Below, one piece after another: positions 1-8,275 of a stretch of 64,000 nt of DNA (position 1 is the first letter of the stretch; each line of letters begins with the position of its first letter). Under the pieces are notes generated by a model that saw only the letters and a list, made by a program, of their open reading frames with translations, was not told the DNA's origin and searched no databases. Both the position numbers and the translations under genes were made by a program. Source of the DNA: Nostoc sphaeroides (lineage in GTDB: Bacteria > Cyanobacteriota > Cyanobacteriia > Cyanobacteriales > Nostocaceae); contig NZ_CP031941.1 in the NCBI RefSeq assembly GCF_003443655.1, positions 4,152,501-4,216,500 of the forward strand, read 5' to 3'.

Positions 1-2
1 CT

Positions 3-260
3 GGCAAATCACCCGATGCTGTAAAAATCGTCCATTACGACCCGAAAAAGTTTGATTTTGGCAAACGCAAAGCTTTTCCGATGCGGGTGCAGCATTTCTT
101 TGCTTCGGTGAACAAAGCACAAACAGAATTAAATTGGCATCCTGAATATGATTTGATTTCTGGGTTACAAGATTCTCTAGAAAATGACTATTTAGCTAAT
201 GCAAAAGATAAAGCTGATGTTGATTTCTCTGTAGATGAAGAGATTTTACAAGCGTTGTAA
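3..260 (+). CDS. NAD-dependent epimerase, CSP41-like (3' end)
   Basis: Only the last 85 codons are in the window; the start lies upstream of base 1. The visible part contains the segments KIVHYDPKKFDFGKRKAFPMR and QHFFASVNKA, which I recognise from the C-terminal part of cyanobacterial and plastid CSP41 (chloroplast stem-loop binding protein, an atypical short-chain dehydrogenase/epimerase linked to RNA binding). The tail is acidic and ends in TAA at 258-260. The NAD-binding N-terminus is not visible, so catalytic competence cannot be judged. The family call rests on recall of the C-terminal pattern. An ordinary sugar-nucleotide epimerase is the alternative. Confidence 0.75.
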   Translation, partial: GKSPDAVKIVHYDPKKFDFGKRKAFPMRVQHFFASVNKAQTELNWHPEYDLISGLQDSLENDYLANAKDKADVDFSVDEEILQAL

Positions 261-407
261 GTCAATTTTGGATTTTAGATTTTGGATTTTAAATTGACCC
301 CATGTATGAATGCAGGGGCTTCAATTAAAAATTTTGGATTTTGGATTTTAGATTTATTCTCGCATTTGAATTCGCTTTCTCTCAAACCCCTTTATATTTT
401 ATATTTC

Positions 408-507
408 AATACCGTTCAGTTAAGCCGAAAAACCTTGCTAGAGACGCGAAATTTCGCGTCTCTACAGGTCTAAAATCAGTACCAAAAATCCTTAACTGAA
501 CTGTATT
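408..507. repeat. MITE-like element, AATAC-GTTCAGTTAAG termini
   Basis: A 100-bp element has terminal inverted repeats: aataccgttcagttaag at 408-424 and its near-perfect complement at 491-507 (16 of 17 match). The centre carries the hairpin gagacgcgaaatttcgcgtctc. A second element with related termini but a different core lies at 2480-2612, and a lone end lies near 28143. No coding capacity is seen, so it would be non-autonomous. Confidence 0.7.
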
Positions 508-769
508 GTTTTATATTTTGGATTTAAGATTCAAAATATAAAATCTAAAATTCGGTGAGTAAATATGTTTAGGGGCGCATCGCTGTGTCTGGCTTTTTAC
601 GGTATCTGGAAAACCTCTCTTCTATTTCTCTCTCCTCTTAGGAGAGAGACTTTGACTTTTCCCCCTTAGAGCGACGAGTTGGGGGTTAGGGGGTTAGGTA
701 AATCGTTAGCTTTTCCACATAACGTGAAAAGTCAGATCGCTGTGTGCCCTTAATGATGCGATCGCACTT
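508..769. repeat. Intergenic repeats, no gene
   Basis: This stretch holds no credible gene. It contains the hairpin ctctctcctcttaggagagag near 631-651. A segment at about 660-748 (cccccttagagcg..., ggggttaggt, aatcgttagct) recurs in diverged form at 40790-40870. Both copies end in a cgtgaaaagtcag/catgaattgtcag-like tail, so this is a dispersed repeat rather than a promoter. Confidence 0.5.
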
Positions 770-1504
770 TCACAACTCATCAGGGTTAACGCCTAACTCT
801 CGCAGTTGTGCTGCTAATCTGTTAGCACGTTGACTTTCTCGTTCTAGTTTCTCTAGGGGTGTGGGAAGCCAATTCCCAGATGCATCATACCAACGTAGCC
901 ACAATCGCTCAATTCGTTGGTAAGAACCTTGCCAAAGTCCTAAGCCCAGTTCCAAACCCGGCATCCACACTCGTGGGGTAGTCAAGTCTAATTCGCTGTA
1001 ACTATCTGCAATTAATTGGAATGCTTGAAGTTTATCTGTGTAGCGGTCAAACACAATGTAGTAAGGAACTCGCAAAATCCGCTCATAAACTTCCCATTTG
1101 GTCGGCGGTTGGTTAATCTCCCGCAGAGTTTGTCCTAAGTCTTCTTTTTCAGTGCCAGGAGAAAGCAATTCTACCACGACAAAAGGAGCAACCCCTTCTT
1201 GCCAGATGACATAACTCAGACGCAAGTTTTGCTGTTCGTAGAGACGCGAAACTCCCACAGCAGCAAACCAGTCCGGGCGTTTGTACCACAGTGTATGCCG
1301 GAGATCATAGTAAAGGTTTAAGTCAGTGGCAACAAATACCTCCTCTGCTGGATAGTTAGGTGGACAGAAGGTTTCGCGCAGAAGTTGGGGTTGAAAAAGG
1401 TGAAATTCGTCAGGCAAACCAGAGTCCTCCGGGTATTCACTGGGAAGATCATACATGGTGGGTAGAGTTTCTTTTGGAGGGCGCGGCGGGTCTGTTTGGT
1501 ACAT
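770..1504 (-). CDS. Uma2 family protein (DUF820, PD-(D/E)XK fold)
   Basis: A 244-residue Uma2/DUF820 protein, a family much expanded in Nostoc-like genomes and predicted to have a restriction-endonuclease-like PD-(D/E)XK fold. Visible core pieces are FVATDLNLYYD, RPDWFAAVGV, FVVVELLSPGTEKED (the E-containing strand of the nuclease core) and the segment ending PYYIVFDR. The C-terminus (LERESQRANRLAAQLRELG) is the charged helix typical of the longer subfamily. It has its own promoter region and is divergent from the lactonase gene at 1550. Biological role is unknown for the family; a nuclease activity is inference. Length is normal and the gene looks intact. Confidence 0.88.
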   Translation of the reverse strand: MYQTDPPRPPKETLPTMYDLPSEYPEDSGLPDEFHLFQPQLLRETFCPPNYPAEEVFVATDLNLYYDLRHTLWYKRPDWFAAVGVSRLYEQQNLRLSYVIWQEGVAPFVVVELLSPGTEKEDLGQTLREINQPPTKWEVYERILRVPYYIVFDRYTDKLQAFQLIADSYSELDLTTPRVWMPGLELGLGLWQGSYQRIERLWLRWYDASGNWLPTPLEKLERESQRANRLAAQLRELGVNPDEL

Positions 1505-1549
1505 ATTAGGTATATACTTTTGAAGATTTAATATTTAAATTAACTGGTT

Positions 1550-2419
1550 ATGGGACAATATCCACTCCAGAATGTTCTAGGAGCCAGGGCCCGCTTAGGT
1601 GAAGGCCCCATCTGGGATTCTAGCAAAAGCCTACTGTACTGGGTTGATATTTATAACCATCGGGTGCATCAGTTCAACCCTGCTACGGGGGAAAACAGCT
1701 TTTTTGATGTGGGAGATGTCGTAGGTGCGATCGCAACAGCAGGTGCAGATAGATTAATTATGGCACTGCGTCATCACCTGGCATTCCTCGACACCCAGAC
1801 AGGTGTAGTTACCCCCATTTTGGAAATTGAAGGAAATTTACCAGATAACCGTCTCAATGATGGTAAATGTGACCCTCAAGGACGTTTTTGGTTTGGCTCA
1901 ATGTGTTCTTTAGAAAAACCCCATGCTAGCCTCTATCGCTATGATAAAGACGGTTCATTGCATGTAATGGAAACAGGATTGACTATTTCTAATGGTTTGG
2001 GGTGGAGTCCCGATCAAAAGACATTTTACCTAGCAGATTCTCCGCAGCAAAAGATATATTCTTATGACTTTAACTCAGTAACAGGAAATATTAGTAATCG
2101 TCGGGTTTTTGTTGATTTAACTCATGAATCCTTCCATCCAGATGGGTTGACAATAGACAGTGAAGGACATATTTGGTCAGCTATGTGGGATGGATGGTGT
2201 GTAATTCGTTTCAATCCCAAGGGTGAAGAGATATTGCGGATAAAGCTACCTGTGCAATTGCCAACTAGCTGTACTTTTGGCGGCGAAGATTTGCAAACAC
2301 TTTATATTACCACTGCTTCAGTTGGACTCAGCCAAGCAGAGATCGAAAAAAGCTTTTACTCTGGTGATTTGTTTGCTCTCCAAACTGATGTTACTGGATT
2401 ACCTAATAATGATTTTTAG
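1550..2419 (+). CDS. SMP-30/gluconolactonase family hydrolase
   Basis: A 289-residue six-bladed beta-propeller of the SMP-30/gluconolaconase/LRE family. These calcium- or zinc-dependent enzymes hydrolyse sugar lactones. The N-terminal LGEGPIWDSSKSLLYWVDI carries the first metal-binding glutamate. DNRLNDGKCDPQGRFWFG carries the Asn/Asp pair, and SNGLGWSPD and HPDGLTIDSEGHIWSAMWDGW hold the remaining metal ligands. No signal peptide, so cytoplasmic. The ATG at 1550 is the first start in frame, and no Uma2 overlap exists. The natural lactone substrate cannot be told from sequence. Downstream it is separated from the convergent helicase gene by a repeat element at 2480-2612. Confidence 0.9.
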   Translation: MGQYPLQNVLGARARLGEGPIWDSSKSLLYWVDIYNHRVHQFNPATGENSFFDVGDVVGAIATAGADRLIMALRHHLAFLDTQTGVVTPILEIEGNLPDNRLNDGKCDPQGRFWFGSMCSLEKPHASLYRYDKDGSLHVMETGLTISNGLGWSPDQKTFYLADSPQQKIYSYDFNSVTGNISNRRVFVDLTHESFHPDGLTIDSEGHIWSAMWDGWCVIRFNPKGEEILRIKLPVQLPTSCTFGGEDLQTLYITTASVGLSQAEIEKSFYSGDLFALQTDVTGLPNNDF

Positions 2420-2479
2420 GAATTATGGCAATTTTCAGGTAATTTAACCATTGTACTATTGTTTATTATCTCCACAGTC

Positions 2480-2612
2480 AATATGGTTCGTTGAAGCCCA
2501 AAAATAAAAATATGTAGGTTGGGTTGAGGAACGAAACCCAACATCTTACAGGATTTGTTGGGTAACACTAAAGTTCAACCCAAACTACAAATATTCTTAA
2601 CCGAACCATATT
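2480..2612. repeat. MITE-like element, related termini, different core
   Basis: Termini aatatggttcgttgaag (2480-2496) and the complement of aatatggttcggttaag (2596-2612) form an imperfect inverted repeat related to the element at 408-507. The core is different: it is the palindromic block taggttgggttgaggaacga / acccaaca that also occurs at 16877-16947. The right end reaches into the stop codon of the helicase gene at 2611-2613. Confidence 0.65.
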
Positions 2613-4782
2613 ATCTCCAAAGTGCCACTTGTTGTTTAAGTTCTCTCATATCTAAAGCATCGCTAGCAAAAGCTTTTCGTAAAAGTGAATGAGGAATAAA
2701 TTGGTCATATTTTTGAATTTCTGGTGCTTCTGAACTACTGAGTAAATCTTCTGAGGTAATTCTTTGCTCACACAAGGAAGCAATTTCATCATACAGATAT
2801 TTAAATTTATCCTTGCCTAATTTAATTGTTAAATAATAAGGATTTACTCCGCCAATACTTGTAATTTCCAATGATTCTCGACAGTAGGAGTTGAGTAATC
2901 TTTCTAAAGTGCGATAAGCAACCGTACCCATCCAGGGAAAGATGCAGCATTTACCTTTTTCTAATTGCAAAATATTTTGTTTATCTAATCCAACTTGCTG
3001 CACTAATTGGCGAACTTTACGTAAACGTTGCAAAGCATTTTTTTGCAAATAGCTGTACTCGACATTTTCCAATAGAACCTGTTGCATTCGTTGCAAAACC
3101 TTGGTATGAATAGTGCCACCACTACCACGCCAATAAATACTAGCTTTACCCTCGGCTTGTTTAACAAAAATAGCCTTCTTTTTAAAGTCAACTTCTACAA
3201 CTTCCCAAGTTCTCCCAGCTAAAGCAAATTGATTTCCAACAGCAGGCGGCGTGACAATACTGCCAATTTGCGTTGCACCTTGCTTAACAATATATTCTTG
3301 CTGTTCAGCAAAGACAGCATAAAACTGGAATTTTCTCACAATCTTTTCTCCTGCCAAACCCAGGATTAATTTACCTTGTTCAGTATGCTGAATATGACCA
3401 ATATCAATTAAATAACGTAGTAATAATTGAAAATCTTCTTTTAAAATAGCAGCAAAGGGCGGTAAGCTAAAAATTTGTTTAGCTAAGGCATTAGGTGAAA
3501 TTTCCCCTGCTGCTGTTAAAATACTCATTGTTTGGTGATAAAGCAAACTCAAAGGATATTTAATCGGTCTGATTGGTTCAATCCATTGTTCCTCTAAATA
3601 AAGTTGAATAATAGCAATAGACTGCAAAAGTTGCCAGGGTATTTGCTCTGGTAGAGAAGCTTCTAATAATGGTTTTTCTTCAGCGCAAATTAAGCGCATA
3701 TCGGCAGCTTCACCTCTTCTACCACTACGTCCTAAACGCTGTAAAAAGCTAGCTACAGACAAGGGTGATTCTAACTGAATAACTCGCTCTAAATGACCGA
3801 TATCTATGCCTAATTCTAAAGTCAGAGTGGCGGCGGTAACTGCTGGATTTTTGGGTTCACGCATCGCATTTTCAGCTGCTTGCCGCAAACTAGCAGAGAT
3901 ACTTCCATGATGCACATGATATATATCTGGTAGCCTTTGTTCTGCGGCAATTTGTCGCAAAGATGCGATTACAGATTCAGTTTGCGTGCGATTATTAGCA
4001 AATATCAGGCATTTGCGAGATTTGCTGAGGTTGAAAATATATTGTTCATAAGCTGTTGCCTCTGATTCATCTACTTCATCAGTAATATAAAAATGTTCTA
4101 CAGCTAATTTTAGTTGGCGTTTTATCCCGTCAGGTTCCGGTGTAATCACTGGTTTATCTGTTCCCGAACGCAACCAATCTTCCGCTATTGAGTAATCACC
4201 AAGAGTTGCCGATAAACCAATACGGCGCGGTTGTTTTTGCGTCAACTTTGCTAAACGTTGTAATTGGCAAATAATTTGACAACCGCGTTCTGAACCCATA
4301 AAAGCGTGAATTTCATCAATGATGACAAATCTTAAATCACCAAATAAGCGAAGTAGGTCGTTATTTTTGTTGATTAATAAACTTTCTAGAGATTCTGGTG
4401 TAATTTGTAAAATGCCTTGAGGATTCTTTAAAAGGTTATTTTTTCGAGTTTGAGAAACATCACCGTGCCAGTGCCAAACGGGAATATTTGCTTCTTTGAG
4501 TAAGTCGTTGAGACGCTCAAATTGATCGTTAATTAAAGCTTTGATTGGACTAATATATAATACCCCTACAGTTGCAGCAGGGTTGGCATGTAACAGAGTC
4601 AAAACTGGTAGAAATGCTGCTTCTGTTTTACCCGCAGCAGTTGCAGCAGTAACTAGCAAGTGAGCCTCAGTGTCAAAGATAACTTGACAAGCGGCAATTT
4701 GAACTGGTCGTAATTCAGTCCACTGGTGATGATAAATATATTCTTGGATGAAGGGTGCAAGTCGGCTAAAGGTATCGCTCAT
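2611..4782 (-). CDS. Lhr-type DEAD/DEAH superfamily 2 helicase
   Basis: An Lhr-like superfamily 2 helicase of 723 residues from the chosen ATG at 4782 (an in-frame GTG at 4821 would add 13). Counting from that GTG, motif I is TAAGKTEA (61-68), motif II DEIH (169-172), motif III SAT (204-206), and motif VI QRLGRSGRRG closes the second RecA-like domain. The remaining ~350 residues are the winged-helix and C-terminal region seen in Lhr-related proteins. It probably translocates on nucleic acid using ATP. Helicases of this subtype are often encoded with DUF2791 ATPases and TerB-domain proteins. Such a pair occurs in this window at 56.7-59.4 kb but is not adjacent. No neighbour here suggests an operon. 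The stop codon overlaps a repeat end. Confidence 0.88.
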   Translation of the reverse strand: MSDTFSRLAPFIQEYIYHHQWTELRPVQIAACQVIFDTEAHLLVTAATAAGKTEAAFLPVLTLLHANPAATVGVLYISPIKALINDQFERLNDLLKEANIPVWHWHGDVSQTRKNNLLKNPQGILQITPESLESLLINKNNDLLRLFGDLRFVIIDEIHAFMGSERGCQIICQLQRLAKLTQKQPRRIGLSATLGDYSIAEDWLRSGTDKPVITPEPDGIKRQLKLAVEHFYITDEVDESEATAYEQYIFNLSKSRKCLIFANNRTQTESVIASLRQIAAEQRLPDIYHVHHGSISASLRQAAENAMREPKNPAVTAATLTLELGIDIGHLERVIQLESPLSVASFLQRLGRSGRRGEAADMRLICAEEKPLLEASLPEQIPWQLLQSIAIIQLYLEEQWIEPIRPIKYPLSLLYHQTMSILTAAGEISPNALAKQIFSLPPFAAILKEDFQLLLRYLIDIGHIQHTEQGKLILGLAGEKIVRKFQFYAVFAEQQEYIVKQGATQIGSIVTPPAVGNQFALAGRTWEVVEVDFKKKAIFVKQAEGKASIYWRGSGGTIHTKVLQRMQQVLLENVEYSYLQKNALQRLRKVRQLVQQVGLDKQNILQLEKGKCCIFPWMGTVAYRTLERLLNSYCRESLEITSIGGVNPYYLTIKLGKDKFKYLYDEIASLCEQRITSEDLLSSSEAPEIQKYDQFIPHSLLRKAFASDALDMRELKQQVALWR

Positions 4783-4922
4783 GTTTTTTATCACTGATTT
4801 AACTGTCTTTTTGGATTTCACGGATTGACATCGCCGATTTTTCCTCCTGTTGACTCAAGACAGATTAACATTCATAAATCAAACTGAAATAATAGGGACA
4901 AGTATATAATCAGGCAAAAACC

Positions 4923-5360
4923 ATGAATAAGTATAAGGAAATATTACGTGTCATCCTTGCTATATCCATCATTGTGGTTGGAGTGACACACTTTGTTATT
5001 CCAGAACCGTATGTCAAAATTATGCCACCGCAACTACCTTACCCTTTAGAATTAGTTTATCTCAGTGGATTTTATGAAATTTTGGGTGGTATTGGGTTAT
5101 TAGTCCCGCCTGTAAGTCAAGCTGCTGCTTGGGGACTTATTGCTCTTTTTATTGCGGTTTTCCCTGCCAATATCAACATGGCGGTTAATCATATTCAGCT
5201 AGAACATATACCAGATTCACCTTGGGTACAGGTAGTCAGGCTTCCCTTTCAAGCAGTTTTAATTGCTTGGGCTTGGTGGTACACCAAATCTTATGATGGG
5301 GAAAAACAAGCTTCTATTATTCCCAAGTCGCTGATTCCCAAAGAATTAGAATTGAAATGA
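4923..5360 (+). CDS. DoxX-like small membrane protein
   Basis: A 145-residue membrane protein with four predicted hydrophobic helices. The first is ILRVILAISIIVVGVTHFVI, then a second around LELVYLSGFYEILGGIGLLV, a third AAAWGLIALFIAVFPANINMA, and a last one around PFQAVLIAWAWWY. This matches the DoxX/DoxX-like family, whose founding members are quinol-oxidase subunits but most of which have no assigned role. The HFV and Y.SG.YE.LGG elements support the family. It is followed after 23 bp by the DUF2808 gene on the same strand; a shared transcript is possible. Confidence 0.8.
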   Translation: MNKYKEILRVILAISIIVVGVTHFVIPEPYVKIMPPQLPYPLELVYLSGFYEILGGIGLLVPPVSQAAAWGLIALFIAVFPANINMAVNHIQLEHIPDSPWVQVVRLPFQAVLIAWAWWYTKSYDGEKQASIIPKSLIPKELELK

Positions 5361-5383
5361 GGGCGTTTTTTTATATTTGAATT

Positions 5384-5950
5384 ATGCGCGTTGCAAGTTT
5401 GTTTGGAATAACACTCTCGTTAGCAATAAGCATTGGAGGAGTTGCTGTTCGGGTGACTCAAGCGGTGCAGCTTAGAGATGGCATAGTCTACTTTGTCCAA
5501 CCGCCGAAACTTCTTAACGCGACGACTACTTACAAAGAAGTGAATGTTTGGGGCGGGACTTATTATTTTACTATTAATGTGCCGGAGAATGCTGGAGAAT
5601 CCCTTCAGAAGGTAACGATCGCACAGAAGGAGGGAGCAGAAAACATCGACTACAAGCTTAAGGATACCCGCGCATTTGTCGGAACGAGCGATCGCAAAGA
5701 ATCTCGGCTAACACTAGGTGCAGTCACAGCAGAACGCGATACACAAACTGTTACTGTGAACTTTAATCCGCCTGTGACTCCGGGACAGACAATTACAATC
5801 GCCCTTCGCCCTGTGAGTAATCCTAGCTTTTCTGGTGTCTACTTATTGGGTGTGACAGCCTTTCCGGTGGGTGAGAAATCCCACGGACAATTTCTCGGCT
5901 TTGGACGGTTTCAGTTTTACAGCAATAGAAGCAGCTGGTGGTTTCCATAA
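5384..5950 (+). CDS. DUF2808 secreted protein
   Basis: A 188-residue DUF2808 protein, a family largely confined to cyanobacteria. An N-terminal hydrophobic segment (ASLFGITLSLAISIGGVAV) looks like a signal peptide. The mature part has the family landmarks: early VYFVQPPKLL, then YYFTINVPENAGESLQKVTI, FNPPVTPGQTITIALRPVSN and a C-terminal GVYLLGVTAFPVG followed by GFGRFQFY. It is probably an extracytoplasmic beta-rich protein. No function is established. The neighbour upstream is a DoxX-like membrane protein 23 bp away. Confidence 0.85.
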   Translation: MRVASLFGITLSLAISIGGVAVRVTQAVQLRDGIVYFVQPPKLLNATTTYKEVNVWGGTYYFTINVPENAGESLQKVTIAQKEGAENIDYKLKDTRAFVGTSDRKESRLTLGAVTAERDTQTVTVNFNPPVTPGQTITIALRPVSNPSFSGVYLLGVTAFPVGEKSHGQFLGFGRFQFYSNRSSWWFP

Positions 5951-6077
5951 ATACCACGAGTTTATGTAGACGAGGTTTCTAACTGCCTATTTCACGTTAA
6001 GTTGACTTGTCGGTAGACATCGCTTGCAGAAGTTTGGGATAATCTAGAAGATATTCAGTCGGTAGCTTGAAATACCT

Positions 6078-6317
6078 ATGACTAGTAAGGAAGAATTAAG
6101 AAGTGTTGCCTCAGAAATTCCATTATTTAATAATATTGAGCAAAAAGAAACATTTTTGTTTGTGATTGGGGCGTTATTTTCGAGAGTTATTAGTTTGAAA
6201 AAAGCCGCAGAAATCATGGAAATAGAGCCTGATGTATTTCTTCAACTATTAGATTTGATGGGGTTGGAATTTTCCTACTTGACTGAACAAGATATCGCTA
6301 TAGAAAAGGATTGGTAG
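6078..6317 (+). CDS. UPF0175-like antitoxin
   Basis: A 79-residue protein resembling UPF0175 antitoxins. The helical N-terminus is followed by a degenerate helix-turn-helix-like segment (SLKKAAEIMEIEPDVFLQLLDLMG), then a short acidic tail. The next gene is a PIN-type DUF3368 protein that begins 5 bp after the stop codon, the usual antitoxin-toxin order for this pairing. It is likely to bind and neutralise the downstream nuclease and to repress the operon. Function is inferred from family and context. Confidence 0.75.
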   Translation: MTSKEELRSVASEIPLFNNIEQKETFLFVIGALFSRVISLKKAAEIMEIEPDVFLQLLDLMGLEFSYLTEQDIAIEKDW

Positions 6318-6322
6318 GGTGT

Positions 6323-6805
6323 GTGAAGATTGTTTTTAACTCTTCTCCATTAATCTTTTTATCGCGTCTTGAATTTCTCGATATTTTTCTAGATTCTTCC
6401 GATGAGTTTTATTTACCAAATTTTGTTGCAGAAGAAATCAGTGCTAAATCTGATGCACCTAGTCAGCAGATAAAAGCTTTAATTGATGCCGATAAAATGT
6501 TAGTCAAAGAAATTAAATTACTTTCCTTAGCCAATCGTTTAAATATGCGACTAGGGAGAGGAGAATCAGAAGCTATTGCTTTAGGCACTGAATTACAAAC
6601 AGATTACATAATTTTAGATGACTTCGCAGCCAGAAAAGAAGCAACTCGATTGGGATTAAATGTTAAGGGAACCTTAGCAGTCATCAAGAAACTTCAGGTA
6701 GATGGCAAAATCACCATCAGTAGCACAGACCAATTGTATCAAGACATCCTAGCAATGAATTTCAGAGTCAAGCGATCGCTCTTTGATACTATTTTTTCAG
6801 ATTAG
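6323..6805 (+). CDS. DUF3368 PIN-like toxin
   Basis: A DUF3368 protein, a PIN-domain ribonuclease-like toxin of about 160 residues. I chose GTG 6323 because the family begins with the strand KIVFNSSPLIFLSRL, which carries a PIN-type early polar residue (Asn rather than Asp). A TTG at 6311 is an alternative that would overlap the antitoxin stop. Acidic PIN positions follow in the region LGRGESEAIALG and in DYIILDDFAARKEA. It is paired with the UPF0175-like gene upstream. The last ten codons (RSLFDTIFSD) lie inside the first copy of a 109-bp repeat, so the natural C-terminus may have been replaced by repeat sequence. Confidence 0.82.
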   Translation: MKIVFNSSPLIFLSRLEFLDIFLDSSDEFYLPNFVAEEISAKSDAPSQQIKALIDADKMLVKEIKLLSLANRLNMRLGRGESEAIALGTELQTDYIILDDFAARKEATRLGLNVKGTLAVIKKLQVDGKITISSTDQLYQDILAMNFRVKRSLFDTIFSD

Positions 6806-6810
6806 ATGCA

Positions 6811-7062
6811 GAGTTGGCGGGAGTGGTTACAGGGTTGACGGTAGTGGCTTCAGGGTTGACGTTAATGACTCCAGGGTTGACGGTAGTGGCTTCAGGGTTG
6901 ACGTTAGTGACTCCAGGGTTGACGGTAGTGGCTTCAGGGTTGACGTTAGTGACTCCAGGGTTGACGTTAGTGACTCCAGGGTTGACGGTAGTGGCTTCAG
7001 GGTTGACGGTAGTGACTCCAGGGTTGACGGTAGTGACTCCAGGGTTGACGGTAGTGACTCCA
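6811..7062. repeat. 21-bp minisatellite, about 12 units
   Basis: Eleven clear 21-bp units start at 6832 and recur every 21 bp to 7062, preceded by a degenerate unit at 6811. Two alternating types occur: gggttgacggtagtggcttc and gggttgacgttagtgactcc (plus a). Because 21 is a multiple of 3, two forward frames stay open through the array. I do not regard these as genes. The array sits inside copy 1 of the longer 109-bp repeat that follows. Confidence 0.9.
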
Positions 7063-7541
7063 GGGTTGGTTTTTGTTTGCTGCTTAATTATAAAAACTCA
7101 TTGCTAGCAAAGCAATCTCCGAAAAGTGCGATCGCTCTTGAACACCATTTTTTCAGACTAGATCAGGGTTAGTCTTTGTTTAATGCGATCGCCTAATTAT
7201 AAAAACTCTTTGCCAGCAAAGCAATCTCGAAAAGAGCGATCGCTCTTTGATGCCATTTTCTCAGATTAGATGCAGAGTTCGTCTTTGTTTAATGCGATCG
7301 CTTAATTATAAAAACTCATTGCCAGCGAAGCAATATCCGAAAAGTGCGATCGCTCTTAAACACCATTTTTTCAGACTAGATGCAGAGTTTGTCTTTGTTT
7401 GGTGCGATCGCTTAATTATAAAACTCATTTCCATCAAAGCAATCTCCGAAAAGTGCGATCGCTCTTAAACACCATTTTTTCAGACTAGATGCAGGGTTCG
7501 TCTTTGTTTGGTGCGATCGCTTCACCATCGGCAGCTGGTGC
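7063..7541. repeat. Imperfect 109-bp tandem repeat, two HIP1 sites per unit
   Basis: Units begin at gcgatcgctctt at 7128, 7236, 7346 and 7455 (periods 108, 110, 109). An earlier copy begins at 6772 inside the toxin gene and is interrupted by the 21-bp array. Each unit contains two GCGATCGC sites about 57 bp apart, with aattataaaaactcattgcc and accattttttcagactagat between them. There is no gene in 6806-7735. Confidence 0.85.
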
Positions 7542-7735
7542 GTTGAGACTCTTTAAGCGGTCATACGTATTAATTCCCACCACCAAAGCGTCTCGACTCA
7601 TCCTGTAAAGCCCTATGATAGTTGTGCCGAATTATTTCCAGCTTCTACAAGAAATTTACCGCATTTTCCGTAAAATTTTGTAGATAATCACAGTTGGGCT
7701 ACCCTAGACGCAATTCTTTTAGGCAAAATTACCCT

Positions 7736-8275
7736 ATGACTCAACTCACACCTATTCAGTTAGAAGATGGCACGATTATTTACATTGAAGCCACAGATAA
7801 GGGACTTCCAAGTAAAAAAATATTCCATTGCTATTGTTCACTGTTGACCGTTGACGGTTCACGAGTTTTCAGTCAACAGCCAACAGTCAACAGTCAACGA
7901 CTTGAATGTGGAATAATTTATTTTTTGGAGTTCCCTAATGTAGATGCACCACCAGTCATTACCGAAGTTTCTCCAGAGGGAGAGGAAGAAGCACTAATCG
8001 ATAAGGGATGGGATGCTGATGCTGCACAAAAGCAAATAGTGCAAAATTTCCAAGCAATTGAAGGTACAATTCGGGCTTACACTGTTTATTCACTCAATGC
8101 TTTTAAGAAAATCCCTGTTGCTAATATTGATAAAGTCACTCTTGAATTTGGCATCAAAGTTGGCGGTGAAGCAGGTATACCTTACGTGACTAAAGGGACG
8201 GCTGAAAGTAATCTGAAGATAACGGTAGAGTGTTCATTTCCTGACCAACCGGAAAAGAAAACTCAGCAATCATGA
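7736..8275 (+). CDS. CU044_2847-like protein with in-frame insert
   Basis: A protein of 179 residues from ATG 7736 (the frame opens upstream, but MTQLTPIQLEDGTIIYIEA is the typical family start). It resembles the CU044_2847 family (trypsin/TPR co-occurring small domain): N-terminal strand, central AFKKIPVANIDKVTLEFGIK, and VGGEAGIPYVTKGTAESNLK followed by an Ig-like end. Function is unknown. Between residues about 25 and 70 an extra segment (KIFHCYCSLLTVDGSR... to ...LECGIIYFLEF) is encoded by a hairpin repeat with gttgac/gtcaac arms at about 7828-7912. I read it as an in-frame repeat insertion. The stop overlaps the next gene by 4 bp (ATGA), implying translational coupling. Confidence 0.72.
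   Translation: MTQLTPIQLEDGTIIYIEATDKGLPSKKIFHCYCSLLTVDGSRVFSQQPTVNSQRLECGIIYFLEFPNVDAPPVITEVSPEGEEEALIDKGWDADAAQKQIVQNFQAIEGTIRAYTVYSLNAFKKIPVANIDKVTLEFGIKVGGEAGIPYVTKGTAESNLKITVECSFPDQPEKKTQQS

Noticed and set aside
6783..7172. Repeat-encoded peptide after the DUF3368 toxin
   Set aside because: Two frames are open through the 21-bp array; nothing supports translation, and it overlaps the toxin 3' end.
6811..7541. CRISPR array
   Set aside because: Units are contiguous (21 bp) or 109 bp with no unique spacers, and there are no cas genes in the window.
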